Of a DNA stretch of 5,167 bases, positions 4,774 to 5,167 are shown piece after piece. Location: positions 1-5,167 of the forward strand of contig JAEWYD010000078.1 of the NCBI GenBank assembly GCA_023462275.1, written 5' to 3'. Numbering within the stretch: position 1 is the first letter of the stretch; each line of letters begins with the position of its first letter. The notes beneath the pieces were generated by a model. It was not told the DNA's origin, made no database searches, and saw nothing but the letters and a program-made list of their open reading frames with translations. The position numbers were made by a program, and so were the translations under genes. This DNA comes from Actinomycetes bacterium (GTDB lineage: Bacteria; Actinomycetota; Actinomycetes; Actinomycetales; Cellulomonadaceae).

Positions 4774-5167
4774 TGCCCCTGTCCCGCCGCCTCGTCGCGC
4801 TGGCCGTCGCCCTCATCGCCGGCCTGCTCGTGGGGGCACCGGCGGGCGCCACGGAGCCGGCGCCGGACCCCGCCCCGCCCGTCCTCCTCGTCGGCGTCAC
4901 CGGCGTGCGCTGGGACGACGTGCACACCCTCTCGACGCCGGCGCTGTGGGACATCTCCCGGCGCGGGTCCGTCGGCGCGGTCGCGGCGCGCAGCGACCGG
5001 ACGTCGGCGTGCCCGGCCGACGGCTGGCTCGCCATCAACGCGGGCACCCGCCTGGCCGACGTGCTGACGGCCGACCGCACCTGCCGCAGCCTGCGGGACA
5101 GCGCCGACGGCGAGCGCGTGCACGGCTGGGCGGACTACGAGGCGGCGGCCGCGGAGCAGCCGTACGC
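4773..5167 (+). CDS. Secreted protein, alkaline-phosphatase-like, N-terminal part
   Basis: Partial gene running off the right edge; 131 residues are visible. The GTG start at 4773 gives a clear signal peptide: Arg5-Arg6, a hydrophobic core at 7-22 (LVALAVALIAGLLVGA) and a likely cleavage at AGA-T (26/27), then an acidic Pro/Ala linker (27-36). Next come VLLVGVTGVRWDDV (37-50), TPALWDISRRGSVGAV (55-70) and TSACPADGWLAINAG (77-91). The order, a hydrophobic strand ending in a short polar turn, then 'TPAL..l...G', then a Thr/Ser-rich stretch, resembles the N-terminus of alkaline phosphatase/phosphodiesterase superfamily proteins, and I have the impression of a conserved actinobacterial secreted family with this W-D-D-V and CPADGWL pattern. 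The usual first metal-binding Asp is replaced by Thr43, so activity is uncertain. Cys80 and Cys104 could form a disulfide. The secretion call is firm, the fold call is tentative. Confidence 0.7.
   Translation, partial: MPLSRRLVALAVALIAGLLVGAPAGATEPAPDPAPPVLLVGVTGVRWDDVHTLSTPALWDISRRGSVGAVAARSDRTSACPADGWLAINAGTRLADVLTADRTCRSLRDSADGERVHGWADYEAAAAEQPY

Overview
The window is very GC-rich DNA with actinobacterial protein families, third-position G/C coding, GTG starts and TANNNT -10 boxes placed for leaderless mRNAs. The PheA resembles mycobacterial PheA along its whole length. A micrococcalean of the Cellulomonas type is my best guess, but the genus is inferred. This is mostly a housekeeping region, and I see no CRISPR array, phage, transposase or defence system.

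Layout, left to right: (1) the last 47 residues of a siderophore-interacting protein (flavin-dependent ferric-siderophore reductase family), + strand, ending at 145; (2) a 182-base convergent gap (146-327), the longest gene-free stretch, holding a strong nested hairpin and several short direct repeats; (3) a minus-strand pair, serS (seryl-tRNA synthetase, 2423-1137) followed by a Cof-type HAD phosphatase (1140-328), joined by a 4-base GTGA start/stop overlap; (4) a 63-base divergent gap with a -10 box six bases from the start codon on each side; (5) a + strand membrane-anchored lipid kinase of the diacylglycerol kinase family (2487-3671); (6) a convergent gap filled by four 16-bp tandem repeats that run into the 3' end of pheA; (7) pheA (prephenate dehydratase with ACT domain, minus strand, 4676-3723); (8) a divergent gap with a 7+7 bp palindrome made of two mirrored -10 boxes; (9) the start of a secreted protein, apparently a divergent member of the alkaline-phosphatase-like fold, running off the right edge.

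The genes do not form one pathway. pheA makes phenylpyruvate for phenylalanine, serS charges tRNA-Ser, the HAD enzyme probably removes phosphate from a small metabolite, and the lipid kinase probably makes phosphatidic acid or a related phospholipid. The most unusual content is non-coding: recurrent leaderless-promoter geometry, a symmetric divergent promoter, and short tandem repeats placed at the stop codons of both minus-strand units that face a convergent neighbour.
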